Below are positions 1 through 11,303 of a stretch of 64,000 nt of DNA, one piece after another. The notes under the pieces are model-generated. The model ran no database searches. It was given only the letters and a program-made list of their open reading frames with translations, and was not told where the DNA came from. This DNA comes from Trematomus loennbergii (Eukaryota; Chordata; Actinopteri; Perciformes; Nototheniidae): positions 512,501-576,500 of the forward strand of contig JAAOOA010000148.1 in the NCBI GenBank assembly GCA_012861695.1, written 5' to 3'. The first letter of the stretch is position 1; the number at the start of each line of letters is the position of its first letter. Both the position numbers and the translations under genes were made by a program.

Positions 1-306
1 CAAATAAGCAATTTCGAGGAAAGAATAGTAAAACATGGTTATTGCTAGCCAAATGGTCCCAAAGAAATTGGACATTTGAAACATTGACAATATCATTTTT
101 TATGATAAATGGACAACACACTTTAGCCAGGAAAGAGCATACACACATATAGAAAGCCTTTTGTGAACACGCCCAAGAATCTGTTCCATCAAGCCAACTC
201 ACAAAGCAATCAAACATCAAAGATGGGCACTTTTCGATAGCCAGGTAACAAATCGCTCTTTGCATTGTGAAAGCATGGCAAGCCGTTACTAAAACAAGCG
301 ACTTAC
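1..306 (-). other. nrg3 intron 1, 5' part
   Basis: Non-coding sequence immediately downstream, in gene sense, of the nrg3 exon 1 splice donor. The minus strand reads GTAAGT at 306-301, a consensus vertebrate 5' splice site. The remaining bases are AT-rich and show no repeat or open frame of note. The remaining exons, including those for the EGF-like domain, must lie left of the window. Confidence 0.8.
301..306 (-). other. nrg3: Splice donor of nrg3 exon 1
   Basis: The plus strand reads ACTTAC, which is GTAAGT on the gene strand, the consensus 5' splice site. It directly follows the conserved stalk reading frame and leaves a phase-1 junction once the one-base frame break in the exon is allowed for. 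Confidence 0.85.
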
Positions 307-996
307 GTGTTTTGCGGTGACCGTGCGTGCGCGTGGTGAGCGTCGTAGAGACCGTCTCCGTAGTAGTATGCTCCAGGGTCCACATCTGCGTAGAGTCATG
401 CAGAACGGTTGGATTTGACGGTGAGGGCTAGATGTCGCTGCTCCAATTACGAAGGTCGTCCGAGACGCCGCGGTGGTCGTAGTAAAAACAGGAGGTCCAC
501 GTCGATTTCCAGGATTCCTTGGTGTTACTTGGCTACCCGAGGCTCCACCTCCTCTGGGGTTTATGGTCGTGGTAGTAGCGGTGGAACGAGTTCTACCTTT
601 GGCGGCAGTAACAGTTCTCGGTGTGGGGTTCCCTCCATCAACTGTAGGAGTAGTTGTGGTGGTGGTAGTGTCGGGACTTTTGGGAATCCCGCTTGGCTTG
701 GACAGGAATATAGGATCCTGGCCTATTCGATTAGCATCCACCAGGTCTGTTGGCACGTAATCCCGCACTGTACCGACAACAATCCATTTCAGCAACATCA
801 GGCTCAATCCAAGGCCAATAAAACCAATAAGCAAAGGGACCACACACAGCCATGTCTGCTGGCGAGGCCACACGGCACAGCGAAGGGGACCCTGATTCTG
901 GGCCGGGCCTTCCCCTCGGCCCCCTGGAGCTCCTGGACCCTCAGGTTCCTCCAGGATCACCGCCCCGGACACAGCTGCCCCAGAACACTCGCTCAT
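307..996 (-). CDS. nrg3: Neuregulin-3 coding exon 1 (partial gene, apparent 1-base frameshift)
   Basis: Neuregulin-3 is a membrane-anchored EGF-family ligand of the receptor tyrosine kinase ErbB4, acting mainly in the nervous system. This exon encodes a cytosolic N-terminus (about residues 1-46), a hydrophobic internal signal-anchor helix (about 49-75, with QTWLCVVPLL then FIGLGLSLMLLKWIVVG), the conserved juxtamembrane block DYVPTDLVD / GQDPIFLSKPS (80-102), and a Thr/Ser/Pro-rich stalk with Thr runs (110-180). These blocks match vertebrate NRG3 as I know it. I chose the ATG at 996-994 because MSE- matches the mammalian start and it has A at -3; an in-frame ATG at 1023 would add nine residues, and an in-frame TAA lies at 1032-1030. 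The frame breaks at a CCC run (plus-strand 425-427). One base further on, the reading gives LHDST..WTL, also seen in mammalian NRG3, and continues to the GTAAGT donor at 306. One extra C would restore the frame, so an assembly error or a real indel are both possible. The EGF domain is off the window. The paralogue (nrg3a or nrg3b) is not decided. Confidence 0.93.
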
Positions 997-3000
997 CCTT
1001 CCCTGCCGTCCTTTCTGGCTCATTGAGGGTTAACCCTGTGATAAGCATCCATAGCACATGCAGAAAGGCTCCCAACAATGCGGGACAACGAGAAGAGACA
1101 AAAGGAAAGGTGAACAAATGGACGCTCAGTAACACAAATATGTAATCCAAAGATAGAGAGAAGAGGAGGGGTGCAGGAGATACATACAAACACGCAATCA
1201 CAAACACAAGCACACACACACTCACATACAGAGACACCCAGTGAGAAATGGGAGAGGTGGCGTAGTCGGATAATCGACCGGTTAGTCCTTGTTCTAGTCT
1301 TGCCCAACTCCCGATGTCCAACTGAAGTCGCAGTGAACTTCAATATCGTTCACAGCAGGGTAAGCCAGAGGAGAAGAGGAAGAAGTGATGCTTCTAACAG
1401 GGAGAAGGAGGGAGAGGAGGGAGAGATGGGTGGGAAGGAACAGATTTACATCTGTGCATGTGAGGAATCTGTGGCATCAGTGTTCAGATGTCACTGCAGC
1501 AAAAAATCCACAGCTATTTCTACTTAACATGCATATATGTCCCCTCTAAGCACAATCCACAGAGGGTCAGTGTTGTCTAATGAGGGCAGAAAACTTGAAG
1601 GGTGGGTCTTGTTGCCTCCCTTTCCCAAGCAGGACCAAAAAAAGATTTCAAATGTTTCCGATGCAGCCCGATCCAACACCTTTAGCCGAGTCAGCGTCTC
1701 TTAGCTCCCAAATTCCCTCTTTCGTAACTGAAAGAGAGCAAGAGATGTGTGGTTTATGCGTCGGTCGAACGCTCTCCTTGGATTATCCACTATCTCTGTC
1801 GCCCGTTGCTTTTCAATCAGCCTCTCCTTTTTTCTTGAGATTGTTTTATTTTTTTGTCTTTCACACTTTGATCTAATCCCACTTTCGCTTCCTTGTGCTC
1901 TAGATCCCAGTGAGGCTGAAAACGAAGATGTAGAATCCAATGAATGTTCCTGATCCAGTCAAAAAGCCACACTTTAGATGGGAACAGAGGTAGGGAGAGG
2001 GGTGGGGGGGGTGTTGAGATAGAGGGTGTTGTCGCGCAGTGGTATCACAGGGCGGATAAATCTGCAACTGCGACGCGTGATCCTGCTCCTTCTCCAGCCG
2101 GCTGTGGATCAGATTTCCCAAGCTGTCCGCTCAGCGTCCTGCTGTCTCTACACCGTCCGTTAATACTGCAGCAAGCACTCACACAGCCTCTTCTCATCTA
2201 TTTGCAGGAAACATTCCGCCACATAGGGATAAAATGAATGATGAAGAGGCAGTATGTAGATGGAATTAATTGAAACGGAAAAGCAGAAAGCAAGGGATTA
2301 GAGGAAACACACAGGATGCTTTAATGTTTCAAAATATCCGCTGGTTCTGTATTTCCCCTCTCTGAGAGCTGTGTTCTCCTCAGTCCTTTAAAGCCTGTGC
2401 TCTTTTCCTGTGAATCAGTGATTTGTTGGTCGGGTTGCTGGGATCCTCTGCTCGTCCTTCCCCTTTCAGGATGCTTCTTCTTGGATTAGAAACCTTGCGA
2501 TGGGATGAAAACTTGTGAGGGCAGCAGCCAAAGCTTCCTTCTTCCCCCCGTGGGGTTGGAAACATCCGAGGATTTGCAGCTGTCTTTACCTGTGGCGGTT
2601 TGTTATGCAGACGCACATACAGCTGCCTCCCTGAGCTGCCGCTGCTGAGAGACAGAGTACGAATGAGGGGGGGGGGGGGGAACGCAGGCACAGACAGAGT
2701 GTGCACCGTGGTGGAGCGACGGAGGAGAGAGAGGATGGAGAGAGAGAGAGGGAGGGAGGGAGGAGGAGGAGAGAAAGAGCTGCACCTGCTAGATGCACCA
2801 GCTCCGGGAAGCATGCCCACCTCCGCTATAGCAGGAGGGGAGGGAGGGGAGATGCAGAATGCATACAGAAAGCCTGGGGAGAAAGGGAACAGGGAGTGGA
2901 GGTGTGTACAGATACAGATAATGAGAGAGGGAAGGGGAGGGGGGTTGGGAGAGCGCTGCAGAGGGAGATGAGGCTGTTACCATCGAGGAGTTTCAGCCTG
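997..3000 (-). promoter_or_regulatory. nrg3: nrg3 5' UTR and promoter-proximal flank
   Basis: This is the region upstream of the nrg3 start codon. The first tens of bases must be 5' UTR; the transcription start cannot be fixed from sequence. CpG dinucleotides cluster around 2030-2160, unlike the AT-rich flank beyond 3 kb. A strongly purine-rich plus strand (pyrimidine-rich on the sense strand) runs from about 2690 to 2960, with GAGA and GGGA runs. I see no clear TATA box. Several overlapping open frames here are low-complexity and are not genes. The boundaries are inferred from position and composition only. Confidence 0.4.
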
Positions 3001-3106
3001 ATCAGAGGCACAATGCAGGAGCTGTCAATCACCAAGCCCCGCCCACTGCACGGCTGGAGTAAATTAGGAGGAAAGATGGATTTATAAATGTATTATTAAG
3101 TGTTAG

Positions 3107-3306
<200 letters not shown>

Positions 3307-3501
3307 TCACAAGCATTGCACAAGTTGCACTAATTTAAAAGATACAATAAGATACAAATCTAATAAATACAAATAACATTAGACAGAAGTATATACAAAT
3401 ACAATAGAAAGGGCATATATCACTAAATAATACACAAACGATTGAATACATTGAATACTCTACAAACTACAATCTCACTAACTAAAGAAACAAATATATT
3501 A

Positions 3502-3692
3502 CATTACATGACACTTGTTAGACGCTTTTATCCAAAGCGACTTACATACTCATACTGTGGGCAATCACCACAGGAGCAATGTGGGGTGAAGTGTCTTGGC
3601 CAGGGACACAACGACATGCTGACTGCAGTGGGGTTTGAACCTGTGCCCCCCTGATCCGAACACCCACGCACTAGATCACTGCGCCAATATAA
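3502..3692 (-). mobile_element. tRNA-derived SINE, copy 1
   Basis: Read on the minus strand, this has a tRNA-like head with a B-box-like GGTTCAAACCC and a body ending in AAGTCGCTTTGGATAAAAGC, followed by a short ATGTAATGT tail. The same unit occurs at 18688, 20527, 46295 and 62263. The tail is one of the commonest SINE/LINE tails of teleosts; I do not assign a database name. Confidence 0.85.
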
Positions 3693-5087
3693 TATACTAC
3701 TGACATTTATTGTCATTGAATTATATGTACATTATAATTGTTGATAATGCCATGTTAAGTATTCATGTGGATACACTGGACTTAAATAAAAACTGTATGT
3801 ACAAGCTGTACTGTTCTTTATGATAGTGTCTTTGTGAGATATATGTTGGGTTGTTAATGGGATTTATGGCAGTTCATGTCCTTTTAATGTCATAGTGGTA
3901 CCTTTTTTACTACATGTGATTTCCTTATCCAATTCCAGAATACATTATTAAAGCATATGGTAGCCTCCTTATTGAGTCATCTAAAATATATCAGTGATAA
4001 ATGTATTTTTGAACAAATGCAGATATGAAATGTTATAATTGAAGCGCTCAAGTCAAGAGGAATTAATGAAGAGTCAAAACAGACAGAACCCAAAAAAGAC
4101 TAATAATATTTTTGCATGTTTGTTTATTTTGACTTTTATGTAAATCCAGTCTGGGTTAAAATCAATTTAACGGTGTACAGCAGACTGTAAAACAACATTT
4201 AAGATGCTTCTTGTAACACCGCGCTGCACTTCAGATTTATTTGAGTCTGCATGTTTTAAAATGTGTCTACCAGAACGAGATAGAAGCACACATACAGTCC
4301 TGCAGAGAGCCATCTGCCTGTGGGAGAATCCTCCATTGGTCCCGTGGGGGAACTCAAAGCATGTTGTGCGTTTTCACACCTCTTTCTGTCGTTGGACATT
4401 AAAAGATATGGTGGCACCAGTCTGTTAAAGCAGCAGCCATGACACTGTGTTAGTCTGAAACACACATCAATAATCACACGGGCAAACAGCCACAGGGACG
4501 GAAATGAGATGCACAACTATCTGCACCTTCAATTAATGACACACAAAATACAGCAAGAACTGATGATACACAAGTCTCTTCAATCAGATAATATTCATAT
4601 TGCATATTAAAATGTGCATAAAAGTATGTTGAATTCATGTTTAAATAAGTAGTAAATTGAAGTACAACTTCTCAGATACTTGAAGTTGCAGAATAAACTG
4701 CTTTACTTCTAAAGTAGAACAGTTTTAATTGACTGAAGACAAACTGTAACTGTTCTTAATTAGAATATATCAGCATTATGGATTGATTATTTGTACCTAG
4801 AGTAAGAAAAGCGAAGAACCAGATCAGCAAACTGCAGTAAATTACAACATGCATGGAGAGAACTGTGTTTGTCCAAGGATTGTTACACATACAGTGTGAA
4901 TGAAATGGACATTATTAAAGGGCTTATGTTGTCAATCTGACATTCCTGAATCCTGAATTAAAAACAGAACAAATGAAGCAAAGAAAGTGAAAACCAGAAA
5001 GCAGATTCCGGTAGTAGGCTTATAGGAATTTTATAATTTTATAATCAATTTTTAATGGATTATAACCATCAGGAATGCTAATGGTCA
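3693..5087. other. AT-rich non-coding stretch, nothing recognised
   Basis: No conserved open frame, inverted terminal repeat or tandem repeat was seen. The few short open frames have no recognisable product. Confidence 0.6.
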
Positions 5088-5410
5088 TCAATCAATCAAT
5101 CAATCAATGTTTATTTATATAGCCCAATATCACACATGTTACATTTGTCTCAGTGGACTTCACAGTTTGTACAGAATATCAGTATGACAATACGACCCCT
5201 CTGTCCTTAGACCCTCACATCGTACAAGGAAACACTTCCAGAGAAACCCCACAGTTTAAAGGGGAAACATGGGAGAAACCTCAGGGAGAGCAACAGAGGA
5301 GGGATCCCTCTCCCAGGGCGGACAGACGTGCAATAGATGCCGTGTGTACATCAAAAAGATAATACATTTACAACATAGGTAGACCTAATGTTTGGAAATG
5401 CATGTGTCTA
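5088..5410 (-). mobile_element. Dispersed retroelement 3' end with (AATC)n tail
   Basis: Begins with a CAATCAATCAATCAA run, then TTTATTTATATAGCCCAATA and a block with GGGAGAAACCTCAGGGAGAG and GAGGGATCCCTCTCCCAG. This is a very common fish repeat. The tetranucleotide at one end suggests the 3' tail of a non-LTR element, inserted in minus orientation. Family assignment is from memory of the pattern and uncertain. Confidence 0.7.
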
Positions 5411-5524
5411 TAATAAGAAGATGAATCCATGAGGATGTCAACAATGCTGTGGGAGCCTTCAGGGAAGTAGTATGATGAGAGTCAGGCAGGACCGCAGAGA
5501 CAGGTTCAGTCACGACTCGAAGTC

Positions 5525-5561
5525 CAGGACTCAGATCAGGACTCAGATCAGGACTCAGGAT
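5525..5561. repeat. Short tandem repeat (AGGACTCAGATC)n
   Basis: About three copies of a 12-bp unit, GACTCAGATCAG, in a row. Confidence 0.85.
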
Positions 5562-5919
5562 CCCAGCGTCATGTTGTCTTTCTTTTTAGTGTACGACACT
5601 TCCTGTTTCACAACTTCCATTATAAACACGGTAAAGAATTTAAGTCCATGTTTACGTTTTGTAAAATGCATTTATATTCAAGGGCACAGACTGCATGTTA
5701 GTTTTGTGTTTATTTACAGTTTTCACCACCATGTTAATGAGGAAGTTTTGACAGTAAATGGTCAAACTTACTATGACTCTGTCTTCATTGGCTGCGGTTT
5801 AATTTGGTATCACTTCAGAGTTTCAACACAATGCATGTATAGATTCACACTTAAAGTATTAGCCTAGAGAACAGAACAGCACAGCTACAGTACGGAGACA
5901 TAAAAGCTGATCCACTCAG

Positions 5920-6260
5920 ATTTTTATAAAAACGTGAGATTTTGTAAAAAAGTGAGCATTTTGAAAAAACTCATGTATTTGAGAACAATTTAAACTTTTG
6001 AAAAAAGAGAATGAGAATTGTGTAAAAACGTGAGAATTTGTAAAAAAAAAAAGTCAGGAATTAAAGTAAAAACCAAAATTTGTAAAAAAAAACTGAGAAT
6101 TTTTTTACAAAGTCAGGAATTAGAATACAAAAACGGAATTTAAAAAAAATCTGAATTTTCTGAAAGAAAATGAGAATTTGGAAAAAACGATAAAAAAAAA
6201 AAAAAACTGGATTCTGATAGTTTTTTGAAGAAGATGATTTGGGCCACGTATAAAAAAAAA
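5920..6260. repeat. A-rich degenerate repeat (GAGAATTTGTAAAAA-like)
   Basis: Irregular repetition of a GAGAATTTGTAAAAAA-like phrase, ending near TTTGGGCCACG. Similar phrases with the GGGCCAC motif occur at 9385-9594, and related A-rich phrasing lies inside the hAT element at 20913-21426. Probably decayed MITE sequence rather than a simple repeat. Confidence 0.6.
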
Positions 6261-7815
6261 ATCCAACAAAATCTCATCTCAATCTCATTAACCCTGTAAA
6301 CTATCCTAAAAAGTCAGACATTTTTTTTTGTTTTTTAAAGACTACTAGGGCTAAGTAAGCAATCAATCCTGCAAATCAACCCTTAGTTGTTCAATATATT
6401 ATTCAGACAATGTGAATAGAAATACAGGAATTCTGCTCCCACCTGTAGGCCCAGCGTTGCAATATTACAACATTTCCCTAAAAATTTACCAAAACGTAAA
6501 AAATTTGAAAACTCTTTCATTTCTGCTCCAGAGGCTATACAACAACATCTGAAAGGTCAAAAATTCGAATGTTTTTCTATTTTTGGGCTTTATAGAAAAA
6601 CAGGAGGCGTATAGATTACAGAACAGTACAGTTTACAGAGAAGAGATAACATCTGATCCTTTTACATCAAACACTGTATGCACTTTTTAGGTTTTACTAA
6701 CGCTGTAATACTGCTCCTCAATTTGTAATAATGTAACGGAAATAAACCTAACTCTGAGGAATACAGTTACTTTGTGTGTGTATCATATTAGTAATCCATT
6801 AGTCTACTTCCCATGCCATCTGTTGTCAACCATTGAGCAATATAATCCTATTATATATCATAAAATAAGTCTAGCGTTAGATTAGTGTGTTTGTGACTGC
6901 CACAGCTATATGGAAGTCTCACAGATCCAAACCTTGAATGTTTACAGAGGGACACGTTGGTTCAGAGTGATTTTCTCACATTTTTCTCCCATTTAATCCC
7001 ATTACACGTGAGCACTGCTATCCAGCCAGAAAGCATATTTGTAGCGACAGTCCACTTTCTGTTCCATTAACTGTGATTGTAGGCCTCTCATCTTCTGCTC
7101 GTTCAGCAGCCAGAGAGGTGCACTAATGTCACTTGTTATCTTTTTTTCTTTCTGAGAATCATGGATATATACGCCAGATCTAAGATGCCACTCTTACCTT
7201 GCAGTAATAACTCACTCACAGACCTATTTCAGGAACCATGGTGCTCTATTAACGTGCAGGAGAACACATACAGTATATGCACCAAGCGAAACAGAGAATG
7301 GATGATCTTTGTGTTTAATAGTGTTGCTTGTTCCCCCATTATCAGGCCTCCCAACCTGCTCTTTAATGAAAGGGCAAACAAATCTAACTCCTCCAATCAA
7401 AATAAGACAACAAGCTACAAATCAGCCTGTTCTCAGAAGGTCAGAGTTGTAGTCATTTGTCCGGAGCAATAATATGTGCTTCAGAGTTGAGCTAAATCAG
7501 TCCCTCCAGGAATGTGTGAAACTAAAAAAATGAATCGCTGCATTATTTGAAACAGCTTGCTGCCATATTTCTGTCAAAACAGGTTCATTATTGCCTATTA
7601 TCTTCTGTATTGTAATGAACCAGTTCAGTTAAGAGACAAACTACACACTCAATTGTGTTTATATGTGTTCAATAAATTGTCCAGATCATGTTATGTGTTC
7701 TTGTTAATGAGCAGAAAACTAGTACTGTGATAGTGTAAGTCAATGGGATCCTAAACACAATAACATTCTGTGGTTATGAATATGATATTATGGGAAATAA
7801 GCTCCTGCAAATAGC
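6261..7815. other. Non-coding stretch, nothing recognised
   Basis: AT-rich sequence without convincing genes or bounded elements. A 103-codon open frame near 7161-7472 has no recognisable domain and is likely chance. Confidence 0.55.
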
Positions 7816-8213
7816 GTAAAGGACCCTATTGTGCTTTTTGGATGTTTCCTTTCCTGTAGTTTGTGTGCATGTAAATGGTCTGCAAAGGCTAAAATCCCCA
7901 AACTCCTCGATTAGACGCCTTTGCTTACAACCTAAACATAGTGAATATGTAACAATCGCGCTTCTATTGGCTACTCTCCAACAAAATGTACATGAGGCTA
8001 ACGAGCGAGACTTCTCTAAGCGGTTGACCAATCACAACAGAGCCGGCCAGCTAACCAATCAGAGCAGACTGGGCTCTGGTTTCAGACAGAGGGTGAAAAG
8101 AGGTGCTGCAGCACAGGCAGTATGAAAGCAGTATGAGCTCATTGAACATTAAAGCCTGGAGACATGTCCCAGTAGAGACACTAAATACAAATGTGAACCT
8201 AAAATAATATCTC
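7816..8213 (+). mobile_element. MITE family M1, nearly full copy
   Basis: Starts AAAGGACCCTATTGTGCTTT, continues with TTTCCTTTCCTGTAGT, GCATGTAAATGGTCTGCAAA and three CCAAT-type boxes (about 7967, 8028 and 8054), and ends with AGTAGAGACACTAAATAC...TGTGAACCTAAAATAATAT. Parts recur at 19045-19128 (minus), 43980-44398 (minus), 34541-34619 (3' tip) and 63513-63556 (5' tip). No transposase is present; superfamily undetermined. Confidence 0.7.
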
Positions 8214-9384
8214 AACAGTCTGTTCATGTTCAATGCGTACCAATGGTTGTTGGTTTTATTAGCAACCACAGTGACAGAAACTAATTTATTTTAACATGTT
8301 CTATCACACCTTGTGCATTTTATCTTGTTTAATCTCTTTCTGAATGTCATCCATTTTACATTTAAAGGGCAGCGGTGTCTACTGTGTCGGGCGGGGTCGA
8401 GCCTCAGGGTTTAGAGATCAGAACTATTGTTCTCACACACACCTGCACATGTACAAAGAGATATCTCACTGTTGAGATTGTGCATGGCTTCATTAAAAAA
8501 AACCTTCTGACTCTTTATTTTTCAAAGTATTAAAGAGTAAGAAGGAACCGTTTGGTTTTCTCCTCTAGTCAGTAAGCTTTCCTTCATATACAAAGTTATA
8601 GAACTAACATTTTCCTCCATTTAACCACTCTGGCATATCTTGTAAATAATCTCTGCAACTTTAAATAATCACTGGCGGTATAACAGTTTTATAATTACAA
8701 AATCAATGGCTTAAAACGCACTTCTTAGCCCTTTTTTCCTTCTTTGCTTATACTACTGGAGACAGCAGTTTCCTCAATTACCACTGAATGCAAATTTCTG
8801 CTGAATCCATGCAAATACAGCCCAGTGGCTTTTGTCTGAGCTCACACCCTGGAGACCTAATGATAAGCTCCAGAGGGCAGCAGCCGACACACATTGACTC
8901 CAAGAAGACGACAGTAGGGTCAGAGGTCAGTACATATATAACCCAGCTATTAAGAGGTGCTTGTGCTCTATTGAATCTCAAATGTTACCTTATTTAACAT
9001 TTGTGTCTCTTCTTCAACCCAGTTTCACATTAAAACATGTAAAAGCAAAGGGCAAAACGTAGTAGTTTCACAAAAACGTCTATGAAATTGTGAGACGGCT
9101 ATATTTTGTTTTGCCTATTTGTTTATTTGGCCAGCATCCATGTCACATGATCATCAGCTTTCACTGTGGCAAAACAAAAAACATGGAATCGAAACAATAC
9201 ATTTTTTGTGGGAAATTCAAAGTTTTGCCATTAAAATGTGTTTTAATTACATTCTTGACAAGGAATTGATATTTTCCTTTCAGAAAGATGTGTATAATAT
9301 TTAGTTGGATAGTTGTAACACATGTGTTTACTTACTAAGGTGGTTGCTAGACATTGTTTATGCTGTTATTTAATTAATGTACAC
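8214..9384. other. Non-coding stretch with one degraded foldback relic
   Basis: Mostly unremarkable AT-rich sequence. At 9017-9095 the phrases CAACCCAGTTTCACA and GGGCAAAACGTAGTA resemble the arm of the foldback element at 30121-30598, so a decayed relative sits here. Confidence 0.5.
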
Positions 9385-9594
9385 AAGAGGATTAGGGCCA
9401 CATGTGACATTTTCTTTTCATTTTTTTACGGAGAAAAAAGCCTGAATTAAAGATTTTTCAGAAAAATATTGAATTATTTTTCACTCAGAATTCTGAGATT
9501 GAAATCAAAATGATGACCTGAAAAACAGAATTTGGGAAAAAACTCAGAATTTGTGGAAAAACTCAAACAATTCTAGTGTGGCCCTAAACCTCTT
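9385..9594. mobile_element. Short MITE with GGGCCACA terminal repeats
   Basis: Left end AAGAGGATTAGGGCCACA, right end (reverse complement) AAGAGGTTTAGGGCCACA: an 18-bp inverted repeat with one mismatch enclosing about 210 bp of A-rich sequence with TCAGAATTTG phrases. No clear target-site duplication. Superfamily unknown. Confidence 0.65.
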
Positions 9595-10810
9595 ATATCT
9601 ATTTAATTTTGGAGCAGTTTTTATTTATGTGAAAAACATTGATTTAAAGCAGGGATGACGTATTTATTCTTCTTTGAGTATCACAGGAAAACAGTAAATC
9701 TGTAGCTTAGGCTGCTTCCTATCTACAGTCATAGACAGTGTTATAGTGTGTCCATCCAACAAAAGGTGGTGAGAGCACCGATTGCCGAAGAGTTACACCT
9801 AAAATCTCATGAGACCCAACCTCCATTGTGAACCTCGCTATCAGGAAGAGACAGCCGTTTTATCACATCAGAAAATCAATTCACAAGTGTCATACTGTAG
9901 ATGAATCAATGGACAGGAAGATAATTGGGTGCAACCGACAGTATTGATCAATGAGTGTAATTGTGTGAAAAACATATGATTATATTGTGAAAATATTGAT
10001 TAATTAATTTGTTAAATGATTAGTTTAACTACATTTCTATCTGTAGCTTGCGTGGAGACACAGTTTCAGCTACGATCTGAGGATCTCTAGCTTCAAATTG
10101 GGAAGGTTTTTTCAGGATCTGGACATCAGCAGGGTCAAGATTATTCTCTCTCTGATGTTGTTACACGGTTGGGTTACTCCCTGGTCTAATTGCTATCTAG
10201 AGGTTCCCCCCCATGTCTGTGAGGGTCCTGATCTTTATCTTACATGTTCAATAGCTTCCCTAGCAGTCTTGTAGAGACCGATCGAAGGTGCCAAACTGTC
10301 AATCTGCCCAATCCAAAGGACAAATGTCTTCAGGCCACAACCCTTAACGGACAGTTTAACAATGCCCTTAGATTAAACCAAATTCATCCTATCTGCATTT
10401 CTGCAGTATATCTCTGTCTAAGCTCTCTGTTGTTATTTAAAGGATAAAGTCTTACCAAATGTCTTAAGCACACTGCTAGGATCTAGCAGAGTTTAATGCT
10501 GTGTCTCTTTTTCCTCACAACATATAAAATAACACATTGGTAATCCTCTTCTTTCCTTGGCTTCTTTACCAATTTGTAATAGCTTCTAGTCAAAACAGTC
10601 TGTGAGGAAAGTTGAGTAGATTGAGGGGGGAACACAGAGCCACAACTTCTCTGAACAATCTCCCAAAAATTAAATCCTGCTTTGCTAAAACTGAAGCATG
10701 ACGGTAAAAAACAATTACATTCAAACAAAGTCAAATCACATCTCAGAGACATCAAAGGATGCAGCTGGTTTAGTATACAATATAACAAATAACAACTTCC
10801 ATGATGTACT
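9595..10810. other. Non-coding stretch, nothing recognised
   Basis: No element ends, tandem repeats or coding signals were recognised between the two MITEs. Confidence 0.5.
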
Positions 10811-10814
10811 TTAA

Positions 10815-11299
10815 AGGGGACCTATCATGCAAAATGCACTTTTGTACGTCTTTTATACATGAATATGTGTCCCCGGTGTTCCAGGGAACTCACCAAGTGT
10901 CAGAAACACAACCCTCTCTATTTTCCTCCATACCCAAATCTCTAAAAAAGGGGCTGCAACGGATCTGATCAAAACTGATCCAGATTTGAACACTGTCCTG
11001 ACGTCAGGACGGTGGCGCTACGGCTATTGGGCCAACTCCACCAATCAGGAGGAGACAGCCACGGCCATTGCCGTTCGAAAGCGCTGGAGACGCTGTAGTA
11101 CATATGCCAGGCCTGTAGTGGTGCTGTTCTCACTGAATCTGCCCTTGCAAAAACAGAGCTAAAAAATGTCAAATTGAGCGAAATGAGGCATGGCTAAAAT
11201 GCATGATCTGTTTGGTATTTTGAAAAAAAAAGTATAAATATGCCTTATATAGGTATGGTCCTACACTATATTATTCAAATATAGCATGATAGGTCCACT
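10815..11299 (+). mobile_element. TTAA-flanked MITE (family T), copy 1
   Basis: Ends AGGGGACCTATCATGC and GCATGATAGGTCCACT form inverted terminal repeats with one mismatch, flanked on both sides by TTAA (10811-10814 and 11300-11303). TTAA duplication is typical of piggyBac and Kolobok superfamilies. Internal sequence has CCAAT motifs and no transposase. The second copy is at 12935 and a third, inverted copy at 51192. Confidence 0.88.
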
Positions 11300-11303
11300 T
11301 TAA

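Noticed and set aside
409..1026. A 205-codon open frame on the plus strand opposite nrg3 exon 1
   Set aside because: It is the antisense shadow of the nrg3 exon; its composition (Arg/Ser/Gly) follows from the Thr/Pro-rich stalk on the other strand.
2690..2960. Coding exon in the purine-rich block
   Set aside because: Arg/Gly/Glu frames on one strand and Ser/Leu/Pro on the other follow from GGGAGA repeats; more likely promoter-side low complexity.
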